Assembly (NCBI GenBank): GCA_021804705.1
Contig: JAJZHC010000018.1
Span: forward strand, 1-13,657
From: Pseudomonadota bacterium
GTDB taxonomy: Bacteria; Pseudomonadota; Gammaproteobacteria; Burkholderiales; Ferrovaceae
DNA length: 13,657 bases
Direction: 5' to 3'
Numbering within the stretch: position 1 is the stretch's first letter; every line of letters begins with the position of its first letter. The translations under genes were made by a program, and so were the position numbers. Shown one piece after another: positions 1 through 7,802 of this stretch. The notes beneath the pieces are model-generated. The model had not been told where the DNA came from, ran no database searches, and worked only from the letters and a program-made list of their open reading frames with translations.

Positions 1-633
1 CTTCAACTGTTGTATCAGATTGCCGTGCAAAGCCGTAAGGATCTGCCCCTCGCGCCAGACGATGCAGCCGGATTCAGGATGGCATTGCTGCGCATGCTGG
101 CATTCCAGCCGGTTGCCTCTGCGCAACCACAGCCCATGCCGGTTTTGCCCAAGGCGGCCAAGCCAGAGCCTGCAACACCAGTGCCGACAATTCCGGTCGC
201 TCGGGTCAGCGCTGTAACCGAGAAAGAGGCACCCCCAGCGCTGGGAGATTGGCCAGGTCTGGTGCGTCGTTTGTCGGGGGCCGGCATGGTCTTCGAGCTG
301 GCACGGTACTCTGAGCTGGTGCGCTATGCAGAGGGAACGCTGGTACTGTTGCTCGAGCCGGCTCACAGACATCTGATGTCCTACAAAGAAAAGCTGCGCA
401 CTGCGTTGGAGGCTTTGCTCGACACAGACATCAGGATCTCGATCGATATTGGAGAGAGCGTTGGCAAGAGCGTTGCCGCCATTGAAGATAAGGTCCGTGC
501 CGCAACCCTGCAGGAGGCTGCGGAGGCCATTCGCAACGATCCTTTCGTGCAAACCGTGGTGGGGACTTTAGGGGGCAAACTGGTAGAATCCACCATAAAA
601 CCCAAACACGAGCGGGATCAGGGAGAACATTGA
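1..633 (+). CDS. dnaX: DNA polymerase III subunit tau/gamma, C-terminal part (5' truncated by window edge)
   Basis: The frame is open from base 1 to the TGA at 631-633, giving the last 210 residues. DnaX is the clamp-loader ATPase; the full-length tau form bridges the polymerase cores and DnaB helicase. What is visible is the end of the collar domain III, recognisable by LLYQIAVQSRKDLPLAPD followed by GFRMALLRMLAFQP. A proline/alanine-rich linker (about residues 38-75 of the fragment) follows, then the tau-specific C-terminal region (GDWPGLVRRLSGAGMVFELA onward) that binds the polymerase alpha subunit. The ATPase domains, zinc site and any programmed-frameshift site lie upstream and cannot be assessed. 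The TGA overlaps the ATG of ybaB (TGATG), so the two are probably translationally coupled. The dnaX-ybaB-recR order is widely conserved in proteobacteria and supports the call. Identity is based on domain III and context rather than the catalytic motifs. Confidence 0.93.
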   Translation, partial: LQLLYQIAVQSRKDLPLAPDDAAGFRMALLRMLAFQPVASAQPQPMPVLPKAAKPEPATPVPTIPVARVSAVTEKEAPPALGDWPGLVRRLSGAGMVFELARYSELVRYAEGTLVLLLEPAHRHLMSYKEKLRTALEALLDTDIRISIDIGESVGKSVAAIEDKVRAATLQEAAEAIRNDPFVQTVVGTLGGKLVESTIKPKHERDQGEH

Positions 634-956
634 TGATGAAAGGTGGGTTGTCCGGCCTGATGAAACAGGCCCAACAGATGCAGGAAAACATGCGCCGCGC
701 CCAGACTGAGCTGGCGCAGCGTGAGGTCGAAGGTCAGGCGGGGTCGGGGATGGTCAAGGTGGTGGTTACCTGTGATCACGACGTCAAGCGGGTCAGCATC
801 GACGCCTCGGTCATGGATGACAAGGACATGTTGGAAGACTTGCTGGTAGTTGCGCTGAAAGACGCTCATCGCCAGGTCGAAGCGGCCACGCAGGAGCGCA
901 TGGGTGGTTTCACGGCGGGCATGGGACTGCCTCCGGGACTCAAGCTGCCCTTCTGA
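633..956 (+). CDS. ybaB: YbaB/EbfC family nucleoid-associated protein
   Basis: This 107-residue protein is of typical YbaB length (about 100-110). Family members form dimers that bind DNA with little sequence specificity and are associated with the nucleoid; the cellular role is still poorly defined. The N-terminus MKGGLSGLMKQAQQMQENM begins the long amphipathic helix typical of the family. It is followed by a sheet region (GSGMVKVVVTCDHDVKRVSI), a DKDMLEDLLVVALKDA helix and the glycine/proline-rich tail (GGFTAGMGLPPGLKLPF). The start is the ATG at 633, which overlaps the dnaX stop. A Shine-Dalgarno sequence AGGGAGA at 620-626 sits 6 bases upstream. A TTG three bases earlier and a second ATG at 636 are alternatives, but the ATG at 633 fits the known family start and the SD spacing. 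The gene lies between dnaX and recR, its usual place. Confidence 0.95.
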   Translation: MMKGGLSGLMKQAQQMQENMRRAQTELAQREVEGQAGSGMVKVVVTCDHDVKRVSIDASVMDDKDMLEDLLVVALKDAHRQVEAATQERMGGFTAGMGLPPGLKLPF

Positions 957-963
957 ACTGGTT

Positions 964-1572
964 GTGAGTGTGACCACCCCTTCGCGACTCGAAACCCTCA
1001 TAGAGGCACTGCGTTGTTTGCCTGGTGTCGGACCAAAGTCTGCACAGCGCATGGCCTTTCACCTGATGCAACGTGACCGTGTCGGAGCAGGAGTCCTGGT
1101 TCAGGCGCTATCCGAAGCGCTGCAAACCATACAGCATTGCGTTCAGTGCAACAATTTCACCGAAGCCCCCCTGTGCGAATTGTGCAATTCCGAGAGGCGG
1201 GATGCGCATTTGTTATGCGTCATCGAAACACCTGCCGATCTGCTCATGATGGAGCAGACCCATGCCTACCGGGGAATGTATTTCGTGCTCATGGGCCGCC
1301 TATCGCCACTGGATGGCATCGGGCCGCAGGAAATCAGGCTGGACAGGCTACTGGACCGCGCCACTGACGGTGTAACAGAAGAAGTCATCCTGGCTACCAA
1401 TTTTACCGCTGAAGGCGAAGCCACTGCGCATGCCATCAGCGAATTGCTGCGCCCCAAGGGCCTTCGGGTCACCCGCATCGCGCGGGGCGTACCCGTGGGC
1501 GGTGAACTGGAATATGTGGACAGCGGGACGCTGGCGCAAGCATTGCTGGAACGTCGGCCCACGTCGCGCTAG
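964..1572 (+). CDS. recR: Recombination mediator protein RecR
   Basis: The 202-residue product matches the usual RecR length (about 200). RecR works with RecO and RecF to load RecA onto SSB-coated single-stranded DNA at gaps, the RecFOR pathway. From the GTG at 964, residues 19-34 (LPGVGPKSAQRMAFHL) are the helix-hairpin-helix DNA-binding motif. Cysteines 59, 62, 71 and 74 (CVQC...CELC) form the zinc finger. The Toprim region begins at LLCVIETPADLLMMEQ and includes VILATNFTAEGEATA, and the C-terminus carries the family signature ITRIARGVP-like segment (TRIARGVPVGGELEYVD). There is no ATG near the expected N-terminus. GTG at 964 lies 7 bases after the ybaB stop; GTG at 970 is equally possible. 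No strong SD is visible, so coupling to ybaB translation is likely. The start is uncertain by two codons, the identity is not. Confidence 0.95.
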   Translation: MSVTTPSRLETLIEALRCLPGVGPKSAQRMAFHLMQRDRVGAGVLVQALSEALQTIQHCVQCNNFTEAPLCELCNSERRDAHLLCVIETPADLLMMEQTHAYRGMYFVLMGRLSPLDGIGPQEIRLDRLLDRATDGVTEEVILATNFTAEGEATAHAISELLRPKGLRVTRIARGVPVGGELEYVDSGTLAQALLERRPTSR

Positions 1573-1597
1573 ACCCCTGTTTGAGAGGATCTTCCTT

Positions 1598-2887
1598 ATG
1601 TTGGACATACAATTATTGCGTACGGATCTGGATCAGGTTGAAGCACGCCTCGCCACTCGCGGCTTCAAGTTTGACGCGGAACGTTTTCGTGCCATGGAAG
1701 AGGAGCGCAAACACATTCAGGTGCGTACCCAAACCCTGCAGTCAGAGCGCAATCAGGCCTCTAAGGCTATTGGCCAGTCCAAGGCAAAGGGCGAAGATAC
1801 CCATGTGCAGATGCAGGAAGTGGCCAGGATCAACGAGGCCCTCTCAGCGGATGAGGCCAGCCTGAATGATGTCCAGGCCAGGCTGGAAGCGTTTTTGCTG
1901 GATTTTCCGAACCTGCCGCATACCTCGGTGCCTGTGGGAAAATCCGAGTCCGATAACATCGAAGTGCGTCGATTTGGAACGCCACGCACCTTCGATTTTG
2001 AGGTCAGGGACCATGTGGCACTGGGAGAAGGGTTGGGACTGCTGGACTTTGAAACGGCCAGTAAACTCTCCGGAGCACGTTTTTCAATCCTGAAAGGCGA
2101 CCTTTCGCGATTGCATCGTGCCCTGGCTCAGTTCATGCTCGACACGCATATCCGTGACCATGGTTATACCGAAATGTATGTGCCCTACATGGTCAACGCA
2201 GAGACCCTGCGCGGCACAGGACAACTTCCCAAATTTGAAGCCGACCTGTTTTCGGTTCCGCGAGGTGAGCAGGGCAAATATTATCTGATTCCCACCGCCG
2301 AGGTTCCGCTTACCAACGTGGTGCGCGATGTCATCCTGCAGGAGGCAGACCTGCCCATGCGGCTGACGGCGCATACCCCCTGTTTTCGTTCAGAGGCGGG
2401 CTCGTACGGCAAGGATGTGCGCGGGCTGATTCGTCAGCATCAATTCGACAAGGTCGAGTTGGTGCAGATCGTCCATCCCCAGCACTCCTACGCGGCATTG
2501 GAAGAGTTGACGGGCCATGCCGAAAAGATACTGCAATTGTTGGGACTGCCCTACCGTGTCATCGTATTGTGCACGGGCGACATGGGTGCGGGATCAAGCA
2601 AGACCTATGACATCGAAGTCTGGCTGCCTGCGCAGAACACATTCCGTGAAATTTCATCCTGCAGCAATTGCGAGGCTTTTCAGGCGCGGCGCATGCAGGC
2701 GCGCTTTCGCAATGAAAAGAACAAACCGGAACTGGTGCATACCCTCAATGGATCAGGTGTGGCCGTGGGCCGGGCAATGGTCGCCGTTCTGGAAAACTAC
2801 CAGAATGCGGATGGCACTGTAGGCGTCCCTGCTGTATTGCAACCTTACATGGGCGGTGCTACCGTCATCGGGCGCAGGTCTGCCTAG
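1598..2887 (+). CDS. serS: Seryl-tRNA synthetase (class II)
   Basis: The 429-residue enzyme has the usual SerRS length. It charges tRNA-Ser (and tRNA-Sec where present) with serine through a seryl-adenylate in the cytoplasm. Residues 1 to about 110 form the antiparallel coiled-coil arm that grips the long variable arm of the tRNA; this stretch is rich in K/E/Q heptad-like sequence (EEERKHIQVRTQTLQSERNQ). The class II catalytic core follows: IPTAEVPLTN, motif 2 around Arg264 (PCFRSEAGSYGKDVRG), then DMGAGSSKTYDIEVWLP, and motif 3 around Arg392 (GSGVAVGRAMVAVLENYQ). The C-terminus VPAVLQPYMGG is characteristic. The start is the ATG at 1598 (MLDIQLLRTDLDQV), with SD AGAGGA at 1584-1589. The frame is open further upstream but overlaps recR and has no family similarity there. 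It follows recR by 25 bp and ends at a CTAG shared with the opposing mltF. Confidence 0.98.
   Translation: MLDIQLLRTDLDQVEARLATRGFKFDAERFRAMEEERKHIQVRTQTLQSERNQASKAIGQSKAKGEDTHVQMQEVARINEALSADEASLNDVQARLEAFLLDFPNLPHTSVPVGKSESDNIEVRRFGTPRTFDFEVRDHVALGEGLGLLDFETASKLSGARFSILKGDLSRLHRALAQFMLDTHIRDHGYTEMYVPYMVNAETLRGTGQLPKFEADLFSVPRGEQGKYYLIPTAEVPLTNVVRDVILQEADLPMRLTAHTPCFRSEAGSYGKDVRGLIRQHQFDKVELVQIVHPQHSYAALEELTGHAEKILQLLGLPYRVIVLCTGDMGAGSSKTYDIEVWLPAQNTFREISSCSNCEAFQARRMQARFRNEKNKPELVHTLNGSGVAVGRAMVAVLENYQNADGTVGVPAVLQPYMGGATVIGRRSA
2884..2887. other. Shared CTAG: overlapping stop codons of serS and mltF
   Basis: The palindrome CTAG contains the TAG stop of serS (2885-2887) and, on the other strand, the TAG stop of mltF (2884-2886). 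There is no intergenic space for a conventional terminator, so the two transcripts must overlap at their 3' ends unless termination occurs within coding sequence. Confidence 0.95.
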
Positions 2888-4398
2888 GGGCTGATGAGGC
2901 GGGGTAAGCCACTCATCATGCCTGCCATGGTGCGGTGTGGTTTTTCAAAGCGCACCAGGATGTCGTAGTAGCCGCGGATATTTTCCACGAAATTGACGGG
3001 CTCGCCGCCGCGCGCAAATCCTGATTTGGTGGTTTCGTAAACCGCGGGCAGGCTGAGCAGAGGCAACATCTTTTTGATGTCGTTCCACGAATCCGGATTG
3101 AGCTTGTTGCGTTGTGCCAGGATTCTTGCATCCTCCAGATGGGCAAAACCCACGTTATAGGCCGCCAGGGCAAGCCAGGTACGATCCGGTTCGGCGATGC
3201 GCGGCGGAATCATCTCCTTCAGTTGCTGCAGATAGCGCGCGGCGCCAGGAATGGCCTGGTTGGGATCCATCCGGTTGCTGACGTGCAGACGGTCTGCCGT
3301 ATCCGCCGTCAGCATCATGATGCCGCGTACACCGGTCGGAGAGACGGCATCGTTGTCCCAGCGCGACTCCTGATAGGCAATGGCGGCAAGAAGGCGCCAG
3401 TCCAGGCTGCTGACATCTTGTGCGCGTTTGAAATTCTCCGAGAAGCGCGGCAGGCGGGACACGATTTTTTGTAAAAAGGTACTGGCATCCTCGTGATCGA
3501 GCGCATTGATGTGTCCATAATAGCGTTCAACGGCGCGTGATAATCCTCCCGAGCGGTCCAGGCTTGCCAGATAGTCGCGTGCGGCCTTATAGAGCGGAAT
3601 ATCGGCATCATGCGGAAAAGCCCATGCAATGGGCTCGTCAGTTCCAAGGTCAAAAGCAACTGTCAGGTCGGGGTAGTAGTTTTGGGCGATGGCAATGGTA
3701 TTGGAATCGCTGATGGCGTAATGGATAGTGCCTTCAAATACCTTTTGCAGCAGATCAAGGTCCAGATCGCCATGAGGAAACTCCTGCCAGGTCAAGCCCG
3801 GAAACCGTGACTTGAGCTGCTTCAGAATTTCCAGATGAACCGGGTCAGGAACGACTCCCAGCCTTTTTCCTACGAGATCCGCTGGTGTTGCAGGGGCGGG
3901 GGTCAAGGAGGCGTTGAATACCACCTGGGGGCGGCTTTGCTGATAGGGTAAAGTGAAGTCGAATTGCGTTTTGAGCTGTGGGGAAACGTGCACTGCAGCA
4001 GCTGCCATGTGCGCGCGGTGTGAGCGAACTGCTTCCAGAACCTGGTTCATGTTGTCCAGCACCAGAAAGCGTACGGGCTTTCCCAGGTACTCGCCAAATT
4101 TGAGGGCCAGATCATGTTCAAGGCCTACCGTGCGGCCATCAGGCTGGGTGAGATAGGTGGTCGGACCCAGGCGGGTGGCCACCACCAGTTCGCCCATGCC
4201 CTCCAGCGTGATAACAGGATGGAGGATGGGCGCCTGGGAAAGAATTGCGGCACCATCGCGGTCTACCGTGCGTTGATAGGACCACAACACGACCAGGACC
4301 ATCAAGGTCAGAGCCGCTATAAAAACCCGTTCAGGGCCATTGAGCAGGAATCGCAGAACAAGGTGCCCAAGTGTGCGGTGAGGTCGCTGTGTTACCAT
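2884..4398 (-). CDS. mltF: Membrane-bound lytic murein transglycosylase, MltF-like
   Basis: The 504-residue protein has the MltF architecture. MltF cleaves the MurNAc-GlcNAc bond of peptidoglycan, forming a 1,6-anhydro end, at the periplasmic face. Residues about 24-41 (RVFIAALTLMVLVVLWSY) are an N-terminal membrane anchor. An SBP_bac_3 periplasmic binding-like domain follows from about residue 67 (GELVVATRLGPTTYL) to about 300, which in this family is regulatory. The C-terminal SLT domain starts near residue 325. It has the catalytic Glu344 in AIAYQESRW, then SPTGVRGIMMLT, DPNQAIPGAARYLQQL and LALAAYNVGFAHLEDAR. The start is the ATG at 4398 because it precedes the membrane segment; no good SD is visible, so the exact start is less certain. 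It is tail-to-tail with serS (shared CTAG) and head-to-head with ispD, 28 bp between start codons. Confidence 0.93.
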   Translation of the reverse strand: MVTQRPHRTLGHLVLRFLLNGPERVFIAALTLMVLVVLWSYQRTVDRDGAAILSQAPILHPVITLEGMGELVVATRLGPTTYLTQPDGRTVGLEHDLALKFGEYLGKPVRFLVLDNMNQVLEAVRSHRAHMAAAAVHVSPQLKTQFDFTLPYQQSRPQVVFNASLTPAPATPADLVGKRLGVVPDPVHLEILKQLKSRFPGLTWQEFPHGDLDLDLLQKVFEGTIHYAISDSNTIAIAQNYYPDLTVAFDLGTDEPIAWAFPHDADIPLYKAARDYLASLDRSGGLSRAVERYYGHINALDHEDASTFLQKIVSRLPRFSENFKRAQDVSSLDWRLLAAIAYQESRWDNDAVSPTGVRGIMMLTADTADRLHVSNRMDPNQAIPGAARYLQQLKEMIPPRIAEPDRTWLALAAYNVGFAHLEDARILAQRNKLNPDSWNDIKKMLPLLSLPAVYETTKSGFARGGEPVNFVENIRGYYDILVRFEKPHRTMAGMMSGLPRLISP

Positions 4399-4426
4399 CC
4401 GTTCAGAAGTGGATCAAGGTCATTGA

Positions 4427-5128
4427 ATGATGAATCGCTGTGTTGCCATTCTACCGGCAGGCGGGTTTGGAACCCGTTTTGGAACCGGACGCCCCAAGCA
4501 GTTTACCCTGCTCTGCGGGCAGATGCTGCTGGTTCATGCAATCCACTCCCTGCTGCAGGATCCCCGAGTGGAAACAGTATACGTGGTGCTCGCTTCCGGA
4601 CAATACGACGAGCTGGCTTGGAACCAATGGCAAGGGCGCGTTCGCCCGCTCGCCAATGCAGGTGAAACCCGGGCCGACACCGTATTGAATGCACTCGATG
4701 CGTTGCATTCTGAGCTGGGTCCTCACGATTGGGTGCTGGTTCACGATGCGGCGCGTCCATGCCTGTCGCGCATCGCATTGGTGCGTTTGCTGGATACCGT
4801 GATGGCTGACGCGGTGGGAGGACTGCTTGCGGTACCGGTGGCAGATACCCTCAAGCGTCAGGATGACAACGGCCATGTTTTTGAAACCGTGAGTCGCGAT
4901 GCATTGTGGGCTGCCCAGACGCCGCAGATGTTTCGCTATGGCCTCTTGCATCAGGCCCTGAGACAGTTCCGTTCCCATACCGACGAGTCTTCTGCCATGG
5001 AGGCCATGGGTTATGCGCCATTGCTGGTTATGGGGGAGTCCACCAACATCAAGGTGACTTATCCCAACGATTTGCTGCTGGCAGAGGGAGTTCTCACCGC
5101 CAGGAAAACGCTTCAGGAGACACCATGA
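4427..5128 (+). CDS. ispD: 2-C-methyl-D-erythritol 4-phosphate cytidylyltransferase
   Basis: IspD transfers CMP from CTP to methylerythritol phosphate, the third step of the MEP route to isopentenyl diphosphate. The 233-residue protein has family length. The N-terminal nucleotide-binding loop LPAGGFGTRFGTGRPKQF carries the conserved Arg17 and Lys24. The loop is slightly unusual in having AGG where AAG is commoner. Further signatures are GETRADTVLNAL, DWVLVHDAARPCLS, VPVADTLKR, WAAQTPQMFRYGLL, TDESSAMEAMGY and the substrate-binding end STNIKVTYPNDLLLAE. The start is ATG 4427, with AAGG at 4416-4419; the adjacent ATG at 4430 is an alternative. The stop overlaps the ispF start (ATGA at 5125-5128), so ispD and ispF form a coupled pair acting two steps apart in the same pathway. 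The promoter must lie in or near the 28 bp before the divergent mltF, or within the 5' end of mltF. Confidence 0.97.
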   Translation: MMNRCVAILPAGGFGTRFGTGRPKQFTLLCGQMLLVHAIHSLLQDPRVETVYVVLASGQYDELAWNQWQGRVRPLANAGETRADTVLNALDALHSELGPHDWVLVHDAARPCLSRIALVRLLDTVMADAVGGLLAVPVADTLKRQDDNGHVFETVSRDALWAAQTPQMFRYGLLHQALRQFRSHTDESSAMEAMGYAPLLVMGESTNIKVTYPNDLLLAEGVLTARKTLQETP

Positions 5129-5604
5129 GAATTGGTCATGGTTTTGACGTTCATGCGTTGGTTCCGGGACGTCGCCTCATCATAGGAGGCGTTGACATTC
5201 CCTACGCGCTGGGACTGGAAGGACATTCAGATGCGGACGTCCTGCTGCATGCCATCTGTGATGCCCTGCTTGGCGCGGCTGCATTGGGCGACATTGGTCG
5301 TCACTTTCCGGACCATGATGCGACATACAAGAATGCAGACAGCAGGGTGTTGCTGCGTCATGTCGCGGCACTGGTCCGTACAGCCGGATTCACGCCGGTC
5401 AATGTGGATGCCACCATCATCGCGCAGGCGCCTCGCATGGCGCCCTACATTGCCGCGATGGTGGCCCACCTGGCCTCAGATCTGGAAGTTCCTGCAACAG
5501 CCATCAACATCAAGGCAACCACCACCGAAGGGCTGGGGTTTACCGGCCGTGGCGAGGGTATCGCCGCCCAGGCCGTTTGCCTGCTTGCAAGGGTGGATCA
5601 GTAA
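5125..5604 (+). CDS. ispF: 2-C-methyl-D-erythritol 2,4-cyclodiphosphate synthase
   Basis: IspF converts CDP-methylerythritol 2-phosphate to the 2,4-cyclodiphosphate with release of CMP, as a trimeric metal-dependent enzyme. The product is 159 residues, the normal length. The N-terminus MRIGHGFDVHAL contains the metal ligands Asp8 and His10, and the third ligand His42 lies in SDADVLLHAICDALLGA. GDIGRHFPD, VDATIIAQAPRM and the C-terminal signature INIKATTTEGLGFTGRGEGI are all intact. The start is the ATG at 5125, inside the ispD stop, with SD AGGAGA at 5115-5120. An upstream extension of the same frame lies within ispD and is not coding. The 3' end overlaps the opposing phosphomannomutase gene by 7 bp (5598-5604), leaving no room for a separate terminator. 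Confidence 0.98.
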   Translation: MRIGHGFDVHALVPGRRLIIGGVDIPYALGLEGHSDADVLLHAICDALLGAAALGDIGRHFPDHDATYKNADSRVLLRHVAALVRTAGFTPVNVDATIIAQAPRMAPYIAAMVAHLASDLEVPATAINIKATTTEGLGFTGRGEGIAAQAVCLLARVDQ

Positions 5605-6971
5605 GGCAGGACAGCGTCTGGTTTGATTTTCAGGATCTGCCGTTTGAAGTCCTGCTGGATGCGTTGCAGTGCTTCCTGAGTATCCGCCTCAAATCGCATC
5701 ACGATCACCGGCGTGGTGTTGCTGGAACGCGCCAGGCCAAAGCCATCGGCATATTCCACGCGAACCCCATCAAGGGTGATGATGTCCTCGGCACCTTCAA
5801 ATCGTCCTGAGCGTTGCAGCTCCGCAATGACGGAAAAATTTTCCCCTTCACTCAGCCGTATCTGGAGCTCGGGCGTCGTGACGGCATCGGGTAATTCGTT
5901 GAGGGATCCATCCACGTCGGCAACCCGGCTCAGGATTTCAAGAAGCCGTGCGCCGGCGTAGAGTCCGTCGTCAAAACCATACCAGCGCTCCTTGAAGAAG
6001 GTGTGCCCGCTCATTTCGCCTGCCAGGAGAGCGCCGGTTTCCTTCATTTTGGCTTTGATCAGCGAGTGTCCCGTCTTCCAGAGGGTGGGCTTGCCGCCAT
6101 GATCGCGAATCCAGCGAAACAGGTTCCGGGTGCATTTCACGTCAAAAATGATTTCCGCTCCCGGATTGCGCGACAGCACGTCTGCGGCGAACAGCATCAA
6201 CTGGCGGTCCGGAAAAATGACATGGCCGTTGCGGGTGACAACCCCCAGGCGGTCCCCATCGCCGTCAAAGGCCAGGCCGACTTCACCCTGACCTTTGGCC
6301 AGCGCGGCTTGAAGATCCTTGAGGTTTTCAGGTTGCGAGGGATCGGGATGGTGATTGGGGAAGTGGCCATCCACGTCGCAGAACAACTCCACCACCGTGC
6401 AACCCAGACGACGGAACAGGGTCGGGGCAAAGCGGCCTGGAATGCCGTTGCCACAGTCCAGAACCACCTTCATCGGGCGCCCCAGGGTTACTCCCCCGAC
6501 CACACGTTCAATATAGCGCTCGGCGATGTCAGCCGTACTGGACTGTCCCTGCCCGGTGGTCAGCTCACCCTTCAGCAGGCGCTCATGCAGGGACAAAATG
6601 GCGTCACCTGAGAGTGTGTCTCCGCCCAGTACGATTTTCAGTCCGTTATAGTCGGGTGGATTGTGCGAACCTGTGACCATGACTCCGGAAGACTGGGCGA
6701 GCTCGTGAGCCGCGAAATACAGCATGGGTGTAGTGACCATGCCCACGTCCACCACATCCACGCCGCTGAGGCGAATGCCTGCCGAGAGGGCGGCACTTAA
6801 TGCCGGGCCAGACAGGCGGCCATCTCGGCCGATGGCAATGCGGGTCATCCCCCGTGCGCGCGCTGCTGAACCGATGGCTTGCCCGATGGCTTCCACGCCT
6901 GCAGCGGTGAGGGTTTTATCCACGAGGCCACGAATGTCGTAGGCCTTGAAAATCTCTCGGGGCGGTATCAC
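5598..6971 (-). CDS. algC: Phosphomannomutase/phosphoglucomutase (AlgC/ManB family)
   Basis: This 457-residue alpha-D-phosphohexomutase interconverts 6-phospho and 1-phospho forms of mannose or glucose. It supplies GDP-mannose, UDP-glucose and related precursors for LPS, exopolysaccharide or storage polymers. The four domains are complete. FKAYDIRG is at the N-terminus. The phosphoserine loop VTGSHNPPDYNGLKI has Ser102. The magnesium loop DGDGDR has Asp236, Asp238 and Asp240. The sugar-recognition loop GEMSGHTFF has Glu319, Ser321 and His323. The C-terminal phosphate-binding loop RSSNTTPVIVMRFE begins at Arg415. The GEMSGH loop and FFKERWYGFDDG resemble the dual-specificity Pseudomonas AlgC enzyme, so activity on both sugars is inferred. 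The start is GTG at 6969-6971, with AGGAAA upstream on the minus strand; there is no better ATG. It lies 21 bp after the outer-membrane protein gene, probably in one transcript. Confidence 0.95.
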   Translation of the reverse strand: MIPPREIFKAYDIRGLVDKTLTAAGVEAIGQAIGSAARARGMTRIAIGRDGRLSGPALSAALSAGIRLSGVDVVDVGMVTTPMLYFAAHELAQSSGVMVTGSHNPPDYNGLKIVLGGDTLSGDAILSLHERLLKGELTTGQGQSSTADIAERYIERVVGGVTLGRPMKVVLDCGNGIPGRFAPTLFRRLGCTVVELFCDVDGHFPNHHPDPSQPENLKDLQAALAKGQGEVGLAFDGDGDRLGVVTRNGHVIFPDRQLMLFAADVLSRNPGAEIIFDVKCTRNLFRWIRDHGGKPTLWKTGHSLIKAKMKETGALLAGEMSGHTFFKERWYGFDDGLYAGARLLEILSRVADVDGSLNELPDAVTTPELQIRLSEGENFSVIAELQRSGRFEGAEDIITLDGVRVEYADGFGLARSSNTTPVIVMRFEADTQEALQRIQQDFKRQILKIKPDAVLPY

Positions 6972-6992
6972 GCTATGTTTCCTGGGGTTGGA

Positions 6993-7733
6993 TCAAAAAA
7001 CTGAAGATACCCGAAATACAAAGGTTCTGGCAGGTGCACCCTGATTGAGCCCGTACAGAAGTGCTGAACTGTACTCGAGATTTTTTTCATGTCCTACGTG
7101 AATTTCACCAGAGAAGCCAGGCCCCAACTGGTGGGCGTTGTCTGCCGGACGGTAGTAGGCCTCAATGCCGGGGACGAAAGCATCTTCCAGTTTGTAGCCG
7201 GCCATGTAAGTGGCGCGAAAATTGAACTTGCCCACCAGGTCTATACCTACCTGTTTTTCCCAGATCAGGTTGAGCCGTTGCAGGGTTTCCTCGGTTTCCT
7301 TTTCCAGCAGTGGTCCCAACTCAAGCGAGTTGGAAATTCCGGCCTGGTTATTGCGTACATAGGCTGCCAGAAAACCAATGTCAGCCCAATAGGTGCCATG
7401 TGGCGCCAGTTGAAAAAAGTTTTCCCATTCCCAACCGCTGTAGTTGGTGCCTGCGATGGCAGGACCGTAGACAAAGGGGCCGTTGTAGAGCTCGGTCTTC
7501 CACCAGGACGTGGGAGAGTAGGCAATGGCCGCTCCAAACATGCCGGTCTGGTTGATGTCCGGGTTGGCATCACGCGTGTTGAACCCGCGCAGTTCCACCT
7601 CAGTCTCGCCTTGCGTGACGCGTGGCGAATAGATGACGTAGTCGTCAGCAGCGTGGGCAAAGTGAGCCAGGGCGAGGCTGCATGAGGCGCAGAAGGTTCC
7701 GAAGAGAATCGAGAATGGGTTTCTGGAATTCAT
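6993..7733 (-). CDS. Predicted outer-membrane beta-barrel protein of unknown function
   Basis: I do not recognise a characterised family. The 246-residue product has a clear Sec signal peptide: a short basic N-terminus, a hydrophobic core (FSILFGTFCASCSLALA) and an AHA|AD cleavage site after residue 28. The mature part, about 218 residues, is rich in Tyr, Trp, Phe and Gly and shows alternating polar/hydrophobic stretches (VTQGETEVELRGFNTRD, LVGKFNFRATYMAGYKL, GPGFSGEIHVGHEKNLEYSS). It ends TFVFRVSSVF with a terminal Phe, the typical BAM-complex recognition end of outer-membrane barrels. An 8-10 strand barrel is a rough inference. There is no lipobox; Cys15 and Cys18 lie in the signal peptide. 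The ATG start has a GGAGA SD just upstream. It sits 69 bp after the yheT-type gene and 21 bp before algC on the same strand, so it is probably cotranscribed with the mutase and may belong to envelope biogenesis. Confidence 0.85.
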   Translation of the reverse strand: MNSRNPFSILFGTFCASCSLALAHFAHAADDYVIYSPRVTQGETEVELRGFNTRDANPDINQTGMFGAAIAYSPTSWWKTELYNGPFVYGPAIAGTNYSGWEWENFFQLAPHGTYWADIGFLAAYVRNNQAGISNSLELGPLLEKETEETLQRLNLIWEKQVGIDLVGKFNFRATYMAGYKLEDAFVPGIEAYYRPADNAHQLGPGFSGEIHVGHEKNLEYSSALLYGLNQGAPARTFVFRVSSVF

Positions 7734-7802
7734 GCGCTCTCCGTTTTTTGCGATGCAGTGAATTTTTGACCGGCGATTATCTCATAACTGCCCAAGTCAA
7801 TA

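Noticed and set aside
7734..7802. Possible minus-strand promoter with TTGACT at 7795-7800 and a TAAT-containing box downstream
   Set aside because: The only -10-like boxes give spacers of about 13-15 bases, too short for a good sigma-70 promoter, so I do not annotate it.
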